Positions 1-5,422 of a stretch of DNA of 7,722 nt are shown here, in pieces. The DNA is from Oscillospiraceae bacterium. Lineage in GTDB: Bacteria > Bacillota > Clostridia > Oscillospirales > Ruminococcaceae. Below the pieces are notes generated by a model that searched no databases, had not been told where the DNA came from, and worked only from the letters and a program-made list of their open reading frames with translations. Numbering within the stretch: position 1 is the stretch's first letter; each line of letters starts with the position of its first letter. The DNA lies in assembly GCA_031285645.1 (NCBI GenBank), contig JAITVU010000303.1:1-7722 (forward strand), written 5' to 3'. The translations under genes were made by a program, and so were the position numbers.

Positions 1-2786
1 ATGTCGTATGCGTTGCCCGCTTCGGCCATTTTTTGAACGGCCGCCAGAGCCTGCTCACTGTTTTCGGCCGTATCGCACGGAAGATGGAAGCTGGAGAGAA
101 TATTGGTGAAATAATCCAGAACATCCGGCGTGTCGTCGATAACCAATATCTTAAGGTTTTCCGGCAGGGCATCCGCGCTGACAGCCGTAAGAATCTCGCC
201 GCCCCACTTTACATCAACCTCAAAATTAAAGCGGGACCCCTTGCCGGGCTCGCTTTCCACCCATATATGGCCGCCCATCAGTTCGACAATCTTTTTGCTG
301 ATGGCAAGGCCGAGGCCTGTGCCGCCATATTGGCGTGTAATGCCGCCGTCGGCCTGTTCAAAGGAGTCGAAAAGATGCGGAACACGGCCCGGGTCAATGC
401 CGATCCCGTTGTCGGTTACGGAAACGCGCAGCCGCGACGTATCGGCACGCACGGGCATTTCCTCGACTTTTAGCGTGACAGCGCCGTTTTCGGGTGTGAA
501 TTTAACGGAGTTGGACAGCAGATTAACCAATACCTGCGAGAGACGCAACTCGTCCGTAATCATTTTACGCGTAAACACGTGGGGAAAATCAAACTGGAAA
601 TTCTGATGTTTTTCCTCAACCCTGACCTGGATGACATTGAAGACATTCTCCATCATCTCTTCAAAGTTAAATTCATTTTCCGTGATTACAAGTTTGTCGG
701 CGTCTATCTTGGACATATCAAGCACATCGTTGATGATGCCGAGAAGCTGGCGGGATGAGGAATCGACTTTTTGCAAATAGTACTGCACGCGCTCAAGATC
801 CGCGCTTTTGCGGGCCAAAGTCGTCATACCGATGACGGCGTTCATAGGCGTGCGGATCTCGTGACTCATCCTGGAGAGGAACTCACTTTTCGCTTTGGCG
901 CTTTTAATCGCCTCTTCCCTGGTTTCGATCAGCCTTTCCGTCATTTCGTTGCGCACAATCCCCGACGCGATCAACAGGCCGCCGGATTTTAAAATATCGA
1001 TCTGCTTGTCCGTGAGCACTCTTTCATTCCGGCAGTCGTCAAACCCGACAAACCCCCAAAACTCTCCCTGCACGACAATGGGCAGGATCGAAATGGATTT
1101 GACATCTTGTATGCCGGGAAAAGCGGTGATGCTTTCGGATAGTTGGCTGACGGGCGCGTTGATGACAAAGTGATTGATGGGCATTTTCTCCCACCCGGGA
1201 TAAAAATCGTCGTACGGCATATTAACCGGCGGTATGGAACCGAGAGGGGACAGGGTTGTTTTGGCCCACTCCGCATACTGTGAGAAGCATAGCCGGCCGT
1301 TCCATATATTATTTTTCCATATATACGCCCTGTCCGCATCCACGCTGGTGCCCAGAATACGCAGGCCCTCCATAATGATCGCGTGGAAATCATCGGCGTT
1401 GCTGTCCTCCATAAGAAGGGCGGCCACGGCGTTGACGGCTCGAAGCAAACTATCCTGGGCGGACAACTCACCTCCGGCGTCAATCAGCTGCCGGGTCATA
1501 CTGTTGCGTATGATCGCCGAAATCATGAGGATGCCGCCGGAGAGCAGCACATTTTCTTCTATTTTAGAAAAGGTGCGTTCGGTGCGGCAGTCGTCAAACC
1601 CGATGTAGCCCCAGGGTTTGCCCTGATGATAAACGGGGATGACGAGTATGGATATGATGCCCTGTTGTTCCAGTATGCCGCGCTCCATGACGGGCAAATC
1701 CCGGACAGGACTATTAATCGGCTTGTTTTCCCAGACAGATTTCTTCCACATGGGGATATCATCGTAGTCCAGCGCCATGGCGAAATCCTTGCCTTGCTGC
1801 GGGTCGGCGCCCTCCGACCATTCAAAAGTCTGCTTTGAAAAGGTCTTGCCGCCCTGTCCAAAATTTTCCCATATATAAACGCGGTCCACGTCCACGGTCT
1901 TGCCGATGTGCCGCAAAGCCTCCCAAATGGCGCGCTCAAACTGATCCGGTACGGCTGAGATTAAATTAGCCGCGACCGTGTTAATAGCCAGAAGCAGACT
2001 GCTGTATTTCTTAAGTTCGTCCGCCGCGTAGCGTATTTCGCGCAAGTCGCGGCAGTAAACGGCAATGCGGTCGCTGCCGCGCCAAAACATATGCTGAAGC
2101 GTAATTTCGGTGGGCACATCAGCGCCTGTCAATGTTTTAAAAGAAAAATCAAACGTGATATGCCCCGTATCCGGGGCTTGCGCGCGCATCTCCCAAATTC
2201 TGTCGAGGCTCCGGTCGCCGTCGGGCTGGAACTCGGGGAATATGCGCCAGTATTCGTCCAGGAACTCCTGTTTGCTCTTTGCTTCAGCCAGGCGTACCGT
2301 CGCCATGTTACAATCCACGGCTTTAAGGTTTTCGTCAACCAGACAGCAGGCCATCGGCATGGCGTCGAGCATAAGCTGCATATGCTCGTCGGATTCCCGC
2401 CTCTCCGCCATATACAGGGCAATATAATTGTGACCGCCAATGTCCAAACGCTTAAAATTGACGTCGAACTGCACGGATTTGTCGTGAAGATTGAGCAGGC
2501 TGATTATTTCAAGGGCGCCGTCCCGCATCGCTGTGGCAAGCGCGCTTTTTAGTGTCATAGAAGGTCTGCCGTCCGGTTGACTGGGAGGGATGCTGGACTC
2601 TATCAAATCCGCGAAGCCCTCCAGAAGGTCTTTTTTGGACGCGAAACCGAAATAGTGGGTTGATTCGCCGTTGCAGTATACGGCATTGAGACGCTCGTCA
2701 AACAGTATGGTGGCATGGGGGCTGGCCTCGAACATAGCGGCGCCCATGTGGAATGCCTGGGAAAGCGAGTCGTGCTGATTGTTCAT
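1..2786 (-). CDS. Hybrid sensor histidine kinase, PAS-PAS-GAF-GAF-HisKA-HATPase-REC (3' end outside window)
   Basis: Reading the minus strand from the ATG at 2786 gives 928 uninterrupted codons that run off the window. Domains in order: PAS about residues 12-128; second PAS about 134-252; tandem GAF about 262-430 and 445-613, each with WGxxGFDDC near its end (392-400 and 577-585); HisKA with SHEIRTPMN and phospho-acceptor His642; HATPase with N-box N755/N759, G1 DNGIGID (792-798) and G2 GGTGLGL (821-827); REC from about 878 with the acidic pair D884/D885. The window ends just before the expected REC phospho-Asp. I see no signal peptide or membrane segment, so it should sense an intracellular cue, autophosphorylate and relay His to Asp. 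The ligand is unknown. The start is supported by GGAGG seven bases upstream. It is divergent from the retron. Domain assignment is secure; the physiological role is not. Confidence 0.95.
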   Translation of the reverse strand, partial: MNNQHDSLSQAFHMGAAMFEASPHATILFDERLNAVYCNGESTHYFGFASKKDLLEGFADLIESSIPPSQPDGRPSMTLKSALATAMRDGALEIISLLNLHDKSVQFDVNFKRLDIGGHNYIALYMAERRESDEHMQLMLDAMPMACCLVDENLKAVDCNMATVRLAEAKSKQEFLDEYWRIFPEFQPDGDRSLDRIWEMRAQAPDTGHITFDFSFKTLTGADVPTEITLQHMFWRGSDRIAVYCRDLREIRYAADELKKYSSLLLAINTVAANLISAVPDQFERAIWEALRHIGKTVDVDRVYIWENFGQGGKTFSKQTFEWSEGADPQQGKDFAMALDYDDIPMWKKSVWENKPINSPVRDLPVMERGILEQQGIISILVIPVYHQGKPWGYIGFDDCRTERTFSKIEENVLLSGGILMISAIIRNSMTRQLIDAGGELSAQDSLLRAVNAVAALLMEDSNADDFHAIIMEGLRILGTSVDADRAYIWKNNIWNGRLCFSQYAEWAKTTLSPLGSIPPVNMPYDDFYPGWEKMPINHFVINAPVSQLSESITAFPGIQDVKSISILPIVVQGEFWGFVGFDDCRNERVLTDKQIDILKSGGLLIASGIVRNEMTERLIETREEAIKSAKAKSEFLSRMSHEIRTPMNAVIGMTTLARKSADLERVQYYLQKVDSSSRQLLGIINDVLDMSKIDADKLVITENEFNFEEMMENVFNVIQVRVEEKHQNFQFDFPHVFTRKMITDELRLSQVLVNLLSNSVKFTPENGAVTLKVEEMPVRADTSRLRVSVTDNGIGIDPGRVPHLFDSFEQADGGITRQYGGTGLGLAISKKIVELMGGHIWVESEPGKGSRFNFEVDVKWGGEILTAVSADALPENLKILVIDDTPDVLDYFTNILSSFHLPCDTAENSEQALAAVQKMAEAGNAYD

Positions 2787-3005
2787 GTCCTGACCTCCAT
2801 GCGTTTCAAGCTTAAACTGTAATCGGCTCCGGATACAGGCAACTTAATAAGATCCAAAATATTCTTTATAATGAACCGAAAAAATTTGATATTTAATGCC
2901 GGCGCAGCCGGCACACGTTTTGCGGCGCTCCCTTATATCCACCCAATCCGCGATACTGTTAAGGAGGGAATGCACGGATTGTTTGCGCAATAAAGAAACA
3001 AACCT
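2787..3005 (-). other. Long 5' leader of the sensor kinase (about 210 bases)
   Basis: No gene is visible here. On the minus strand it is the predicted untranslated leader between the promoter and the kinase ATG. It contains two inverted repeats: CAATCCG/CGGATTG (2944-2950 with 2975-2981), and TGCCGGC/GCCGGCA (2897-2903 with 2907-2913, three-base loop). The second is followed on the minus strand by an A/T-rich stretch ending in six T. I do not recognise a known riboswitch class. It could be an attenuator or simply a structured spacer. Confidence 0.4.
2794..2798 (-). promoter_or_regulatory. Ribosome binding site of the sensor kinase
   Basis: GGAGG on the minus strand ends seven bases before the ATG at 2786. 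A nearer upstream ATG at 2800 reads only five codons before TGA, so the 2786 start is the supported one. Confidence 0.75.
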
Positions 3006-3034
3006 ATTATAACAAAAGTCAGGCCTGTTTACAA
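3006..3034 (-). promoter_or_regulatory. Predicted sigma-A-type promoter for the sensor kinase
   Basis: On the minus strand, -35 TTGTAA (3034-3029) is separated by 17 bases from -10 TATAAT (3011-3006). A TGT just before the -10 makes it an extended -10 promoter. The expected start of transcription is near 2999. This is a sequence match only, but spacing and both boxes are close to consensus. Confidence 0.7.
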
Positions 3035-3065
3035 TTTAATCATACGCATGACGTACAATTACGCG

Positions 3066-3094
3066 TTGTATTAAAGGTGATGGTGTGCTAAAAT
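3066..3094 (+). promoter_or_regulatory. Predicted promoter of the retron (msr-msd-RT)
   Basis: The -35 TTGTAT (3066-3071) is separated by 17 bases from -10 TAAAAT (3089-3094), and TGC precedes the -10 (extended -10). The expected start is about 3100-3102, which coincides with the first bases of the a1 arm of the retron RNA. That independent agreement raises confidence. A short inverted repeat TACAA/TTGTA (3054-3058 with 3066-3070) overlaps the -35 and could be a weak operator. Confidence 0.75.
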
Positions 3095-3098
3095 GGCG

Positions 3099-3121
3099 GT
3101 GTGGTAATGGGCGGGGCAATA
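3099..3121 (+). repeat. Retron a1 arm (5' half of terminal inverted repeat)
   Basis: It pairs with 3279-3301. The inner part GGCGGGGCAAT is the exact reverse complement of ATTGCCCCGCC at 3280-3290. The outer pairs include five G-U wobbles, so the match is better as RNA than as DNA. In known retrons the a1/a2 duplex positions the branching G and the 3' end for priming. Confidence 0.82.
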
Positions 3122-3189
3122 GTCGGTCCGGATAATGCTTCAACCGGCTTGCCGGCGAGTCGCCGGCAGGAGATCAGTCCCTGGGTAAT
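3122..3189 (+). ncRNA. Retron msr segment with candidate branching G3122
   Basis: The segment starts with AGTC, with G3122 flush against the a1/a2 stem. Hairpin 1 pairs TCGGT (3123-3127) with ACCGG (3143-3147). Hairpin 2 is strong: CTTGCCGGCG (3148-3157) with CGCCGGCAGG (3161-3170), loop AGT. In retrons the msr stays as RNA covalently joined to the cDNA and is bound by the RT. The boundary with msd at about 3190 is an estimate. Confidence 0.7.
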
Positions 3190-3278
3190 AGACCAAAACC
3201 GCTCCAATGTACATCCGCACACTGCGTGTGCTGTCCTTGCGGTTTTGTACATTTGCGCGTTTTATGGCATCTTTTTTG
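3190..3278 (+). ncRNA. Retron msd segment (template for the cDNA hairpin)
   Basis: A long imperfect hairpin is visible. AATGTACA (3206-3213) pairs with TGTACATT (3246-3253). Further pairs outside are 3200-3202 with 3257-3259, 3196-3198 with 3261-3263, and 3193-3195 with 3265-3267. Inside, 3215-3219 pairs with 3238-3242. A competing perfect nine-base helix, CAAAACCGC (3194-3202) with GCGGTTTTG (3239-3247), excludes the main stem. The expected cDNA is roughly 80-90 bases, starting opposite 3278. The cDNA ends cannot be fixed from sequence. Confidence 0.72.
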
Positions 3279-3301
3279 TATTGCCCCGCCTGTTGCCATA
3301 T
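3279..3301 (+). repeat. Retron a2 arm (3' half of terminal inverted repeat)
   Basis: Reverse complement (with five wobbles) of 3099-3121. It follows a T-rich run (3272-3277) and is followed by A/T-rich spacer. Its duplex with a1 should form the priming site for the RT. Confidence 0.82.
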
Positions 3302-3445
3302 ATAATAATTTCGGTGTAATCGGTATAAATAGTCTATTTTAATAAAAACAATCAATGGGTATTTGCGCCGCCATGCTTCCGGGATGGGCTGCCTTAAGGC
3401 ATATTCACTTTATGGACGGTAATCTCGAAACCGACGGGCAACAAA
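3302..3445 (+). other. Spacer between retron RNA and RT
   Basis: The spacer is A/T-rich to about 3350, then mixed. It includes a 10-base palindrome GCCTTAAGGC (3391-3400). An out-of-frame 54-codon reading frame starts at ATG 3355 and ends at TAA 3517-3519, overlapping the RT start. It has no convincing ribosome site and I recognise nothing in its product. TATAAT at 3301-3306 could be a secondary -10, but the available -35 boxes are badly spaced. Confidence 0.45.
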
Positions 3446-4516
3446 GTGAGAGCGGCGACAGGGGGAACTGTTTTGTGGGAAAACGATTTGTGGAAATACT
3501 GTTCGACGCGGCAGTGTAATGACTTTTTGCTGTCATTCAAATTGCTTGGCGACACAGTGTGGCCTGAAAAGAAACAGTTGGCCTGCTTGTATGCGTTGAG
3601 TAACAATGCGGAAAAGCATTATAAGCAGATCAAAATAAAAAAAAGCGACGGCTCGATGCGGCATATTCTGACGCCGGACCCGCTGCTTAAATATGTTCAG
3701 AGAAATATTTTGCGCCGCGTTTTATACGGTATGCCGGTTTCCGATCACGCCACCGCATATCGCGAGGGAATCAGCATAGTTGATAACGCCGCCGTTCATA
3801 CCGGGCAAAAGCAAATACTGAAAATGGATATTACCCGCTTCTTTGATCATATTTTTTTCCCGGCTATATATGGCGGGGTCTTTCACGCCAACATTTTTCC
3901 GCCGGGGACGGCGGCGTTGCTGACGTACCTGTGCACCTATTGCAGTTATCTGCCGCAAGGCGCGCCGACATCCGCCGCCATATCTAATCTGATCATGAGG
4001 CCTTTTGATACGGATATGGCGGATTGGTGTGCGCGGCGGCATGTGCGGTATACGCGTTATTGCGATGATATGACGTTCTCCGGCGATTTTGACGCTGTGG
4101 CGGTGGAACACAAGGTCCGGGAACTCCTGGGGTCGATGGGCTTTTCCGTCAATAAAGGTAAAACAAAGCTCTTATCGTCAGATACAAGACAGATTGTCAC
4201 CGGCATCGTGGTCAATGTAAAACCCCAGGTCTCGCGGGCGTATCGCAGGCGGCTGAGGCAGGAGGTTTTTTACTGCGAAAAATACGGCGTTTTTTCTCAT
4301 CTTGACTGGCGGCGCGATCATATCAGGGCGACTGATTATGCGAGTGCAATAAGATATCTGAACTCTTTATTGGGCAAGATCAACTATGTTCTTCAGGTCA
4401 ACGCGCGGGACGCTGCTTTTATTAAGGCGAAAACAGCGATTTCAAGGATACGCGACGCATTGGAATCTCGAATGCGTGAAGAGGAAGCGGGAAGCGCCGC
4501 GATTGATATAAATTAA
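3446..4516 (+). CDS. Retron reverse transcriptase
   Basis: This RNA-directed DNA polymerase would copy the msd RNA from the 2'-OH of the branching G to make msDNA. Motifs, counted from GTG 3446: RT1 KSDGSMR (66-72), retron NAxxH (114-118), RT3 with catalytic D128, RT4 LPQGAPTSAAISNL (169-182), active site YCDD (205-208), RT6 around 232-243, retron region Y VTG (251-253), and a thumb-like tail to 356. NAxxH plus VTG separates it from group II intron and DGR enzymes. The length is normal for a stand-alone retron RT and no effector domain is fused. YCDD replaces the usual YADD. GTG 3446 is the outermost start. TTG 3473, with AGGGGGA six bases before it, has the better ribosome site and would give 347 residues. 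No toxin or effector gene adjoins it. Confidence 0.93.
   Translation: MRAATGGTVLWENDLWKYCSTRQCNDFLLSFKLLGDTVWPEKKQLACLYALSNNAEKHYKQIKIKKSDGSMRHILTPDPLLKYVQRNILRRVLYGMPVSDHATAYREGISIVDNAAVHTGQKQILKMDITRFFDHIFFPAIYGGVFHANIFPPGTAALLTYLCTYCSYLPQGAPTSAAISNLIMRPFDTDMADWCARRHVRYTRYCDDMTFSGDFDAVAVEHKVRELLGSMGFSVNKGKTKLLSSDTRQIVTGIVVNVKPQVSRAYRRRLRQEVFYCEKYGVFSHLDWRRDHIRATDYASAIRYLNSLLGKINYVLQVNARDAAFIKAKTAISRIRDALESRMREEEAGSAAIDIN
3460..3466 (+). promoter_or_regulatory. Ribosome binding site suggesting a TTG start for the RT
   Basis: AGGGGGA sits six bases before TTG 3473, in frame with the RT. The farther GTG at 3446 has only a poor GGGC upstream. The conserved RT fold begins well after both, so domain content does not decide between them. 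Confidence 0.5.
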
Positions 4517-4557
4517 GAACGCCGGTATGCGGTTAACCGCATACCGGCGTTCTTAAT
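4512..4557. terminator. Perfect 46-bp palindrome over the RT stop codon, probable terminator
   Basis: Two 23-base arms are exact reverse complements with no spacer (centre GTTAAC at 4532-4537). The RT stop TAA (4514-4516) lies in the left arm. As RNA it is a very stable hairpin. T-rich flanks are short on the plus side (TTCTTAAT) and slightly longer on the minus side, so it could act in both directions between the convergent retron and cobalamin genes. The lack of a long U-tract leaves some doubt about intrinsic termination. Confidence 0.65.
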
Positions 4558-4617
4558 GAAACAAAGGAGAGTATAGTAACCGTGGTTTAGAATTGTGCAT
4601 TGTTATAGCTGTATAGG

Positions 4618-4642
4618 TTTAAAATTGCGACGCGATTTTAAA
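4618..4642. terminator. A/T-rich hairpin between convergent genes
   Basis: TTTAAAATTGC (4618-4628) pairs with GCGATTTTAAA (4632-4642) around loop GAC, with one wobble. A runs on one side and T runs on the other give the look of a weak bidirectional terminator. The stretch 4558-4617 holds nothing I recognise. Confidence 0.4.
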
Positions 4643-4644
4643 TA

Positions 4645-4674
4645 CGCGGCAAACGCCGCGCGCCGCGAAGCGGC
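4645..4674 (-). terminator. GC-rich hairpins ending the cobalamin operon
   Basis: Two adjacent hairpins lie 18 bases past the cbiC stop: GCCGC/GCGGC (4662-4666 with 4670-4674) and CGCGGC/GCCGCG (4645-4650 with 4655-4660). On the minus strand the second is followed by TATTTAAAAT, a modest U-rich tail. The position fits a terminator. Confidence 0.55.
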
Positions 4675-4692
4675 TTATATATAGTGAATTCA

Positions 4693-5400
4693 TTATATTT
4701 CCCCGTCCCGAGGGGCCGAAAGTTCCATTTTTGTGCCGGGAAGAATCCTGTTGATTGAGCTTGCCGGTTTTTGAAGCGACAGGTAAACGAGCGCGTTACA
4801 CACAGCCGCGGCGACCGTGCTGCCGCCCTTGCGCCCTTTTGCCACAATATAGGGGACACCCAGCGTCATAATCAGTTCTTTGCTCTGCACAACATTGACA
4901 AAGCCGACCGGCACACCGATGATGAGGGCCGGATTCATTTGACCACTCAATACTAGCTCATGGAGTCGCATCAGGGCTGTTGGCGCGTTGCCGATGGCCA
5001 AGACAGCATTCGGATGGGTACGCGCCGCTTTGTCCATGCAGGCGGCGGAGCGTGTCGTCCCGCCCAGACGAGCGGCCTCGGCGACATCCGCGTCGCCCAT
5101 GAAGCATAGGGCTTGCGCGCCGAGCTGTGCAAGCGCGGCCTTGTTGATGCCTGACCAGGCCATTTTAGTGTCGGTGATAATAGGGATTCCACGCCCCAGC
5201 GCATCAAGGCCCTTTTGTACGGCGCCGGGTGAAAAACATAAATTATGTGCGTAGTCAAAATCCGCCGTTGTGTGGATGACGCGCTTGAGCACGCTCTCTT
5301 CATCCGCGTTAAAGCCTGTATCACCGAGTTCCGCGGATATGATTTCAAAGCTTCTTTTTTCAATATCCCGGGGCAGGACATGTTCAGGTGCTGTGTTCAA
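4693..5400 (-). CDS. cbiC: Cobalt-precorrin-8 methylmutase (CbiC/CobH)
   Basis: The enzyme moves the C-11 methyl group to C-12, turning (cobalt-)precorrin-8 into (cobalt-)cobyrinic acid, in the cytoplasm. The 235-residue product has the full family pattern: RDIEKRSFEII (11-21), VIHTTADFDY containing His43 (the catalytic histidine position in CobH), IITDTKMAWSGI, GNAPTAL, GVPVGFVNVVQSKE, and a closing VAKGRKGGSTVAAAVCNAL. Length is near the family norm, with a short C-terminal tail. The start is TTG at 5400, supported by GGAGGG six bases upstream; the overlapping ATG at 5414 stops after five codons. It lies 22 bases after cobQ and is surely cotranscribed. Context suggests the anaerobic (cobalt-early) route, though the enzyme alone does not prove it. 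Confidence 0.95.
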   Translation of the reverse strand: MNTAPEHVLPRDIEKRSFEIISAELGDTGFNADEESVLKRVIHTTADFDYAHNLCFSPGAVQKGLDALGRGIPIITDTKMAWSGINKAALAQLGAQALCFMGDADVAEAARLGGTTRSAACMDKAARTHPNAVLAIGNAPTALMRLHELVLSGQMNPALIIGVPVGFVNVVQSKELIMTLGVPYIVAKGRKGGSTVAAAVCNALVYLSLQKPASSINRILPGTKMELSAPRDGEI

Positions 5401-5406
5401 TAATAA

Positions 5407-5412
5407 CCCTCC
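5407..5412 (-). promoter_or_regulatory. Ribosome binding site deciding the TTG start of cbiC
   Basis: GGAGGG on the minus strand is six bases from TTG 5400. It lies in the 22-base gap after the cobQ stop codon and makes TTG the clear initiation codon. Confidence 0.75.
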
Positions 5413-5422
5413 ATAATAGGCC

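Larger units (their letters stand above)
3099..3301 (+). ncRNA. Retron msr-msd noncoding RNA
   Basis: This is the predicted template and primer RNA of the retron. It lies directly upstream of the RT on the same strand, the usual order. The ends form a 23-pair stem, 3099-3121 with 3279-3301, of which 11 consecutive Watson-Crick pairs (3110-3120 with 3280-3290) make the core. Inside the 5' arm the sequence reads TAGTC, so G3122 is the candidate guanosine whose 2'-OH primes cDNA synthesis. Then come two msr hairpins and one long msd hairpin. Promoter placement fits transcription from the first base of a1. The fold was worked out by hand; cDNA length and RNA ends are estimates. The pattern matches retrons in general, but I cannot assign a known type. 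Confidence 0.82.

Noticed and set aside
33..606. Two overlapping plus-strand reading frames near the left edge
   Set aside because: They are antisense to the HATPase and REC domains of the sensor kinase, which is clearly real.
3276..3306. Secondary promoter for the RT with -10 TATAAT at 3301-3306
   Set aside because: The candidate -35 boxes are 14 or 19 bases away, so only half a promoter is convincing; the RT is best explained by the promoter at 3066-3094.
3101..3319. 72-codon plus-strand reading frame upstream of the RT
   Set aside because: It lies wholly inside the predicted msr-msd RNA and has no ribosome site; the paired RNA structure explains the sequence.
3446..4516. Group II intron or diversity-generating retroelement RT
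   Set aside because: There is no maturase or HNH domain, no intron domain V-like hairpin and no template/variable repeat pair; NAxxH, VTG and the upstream msr-msd fit a retron.
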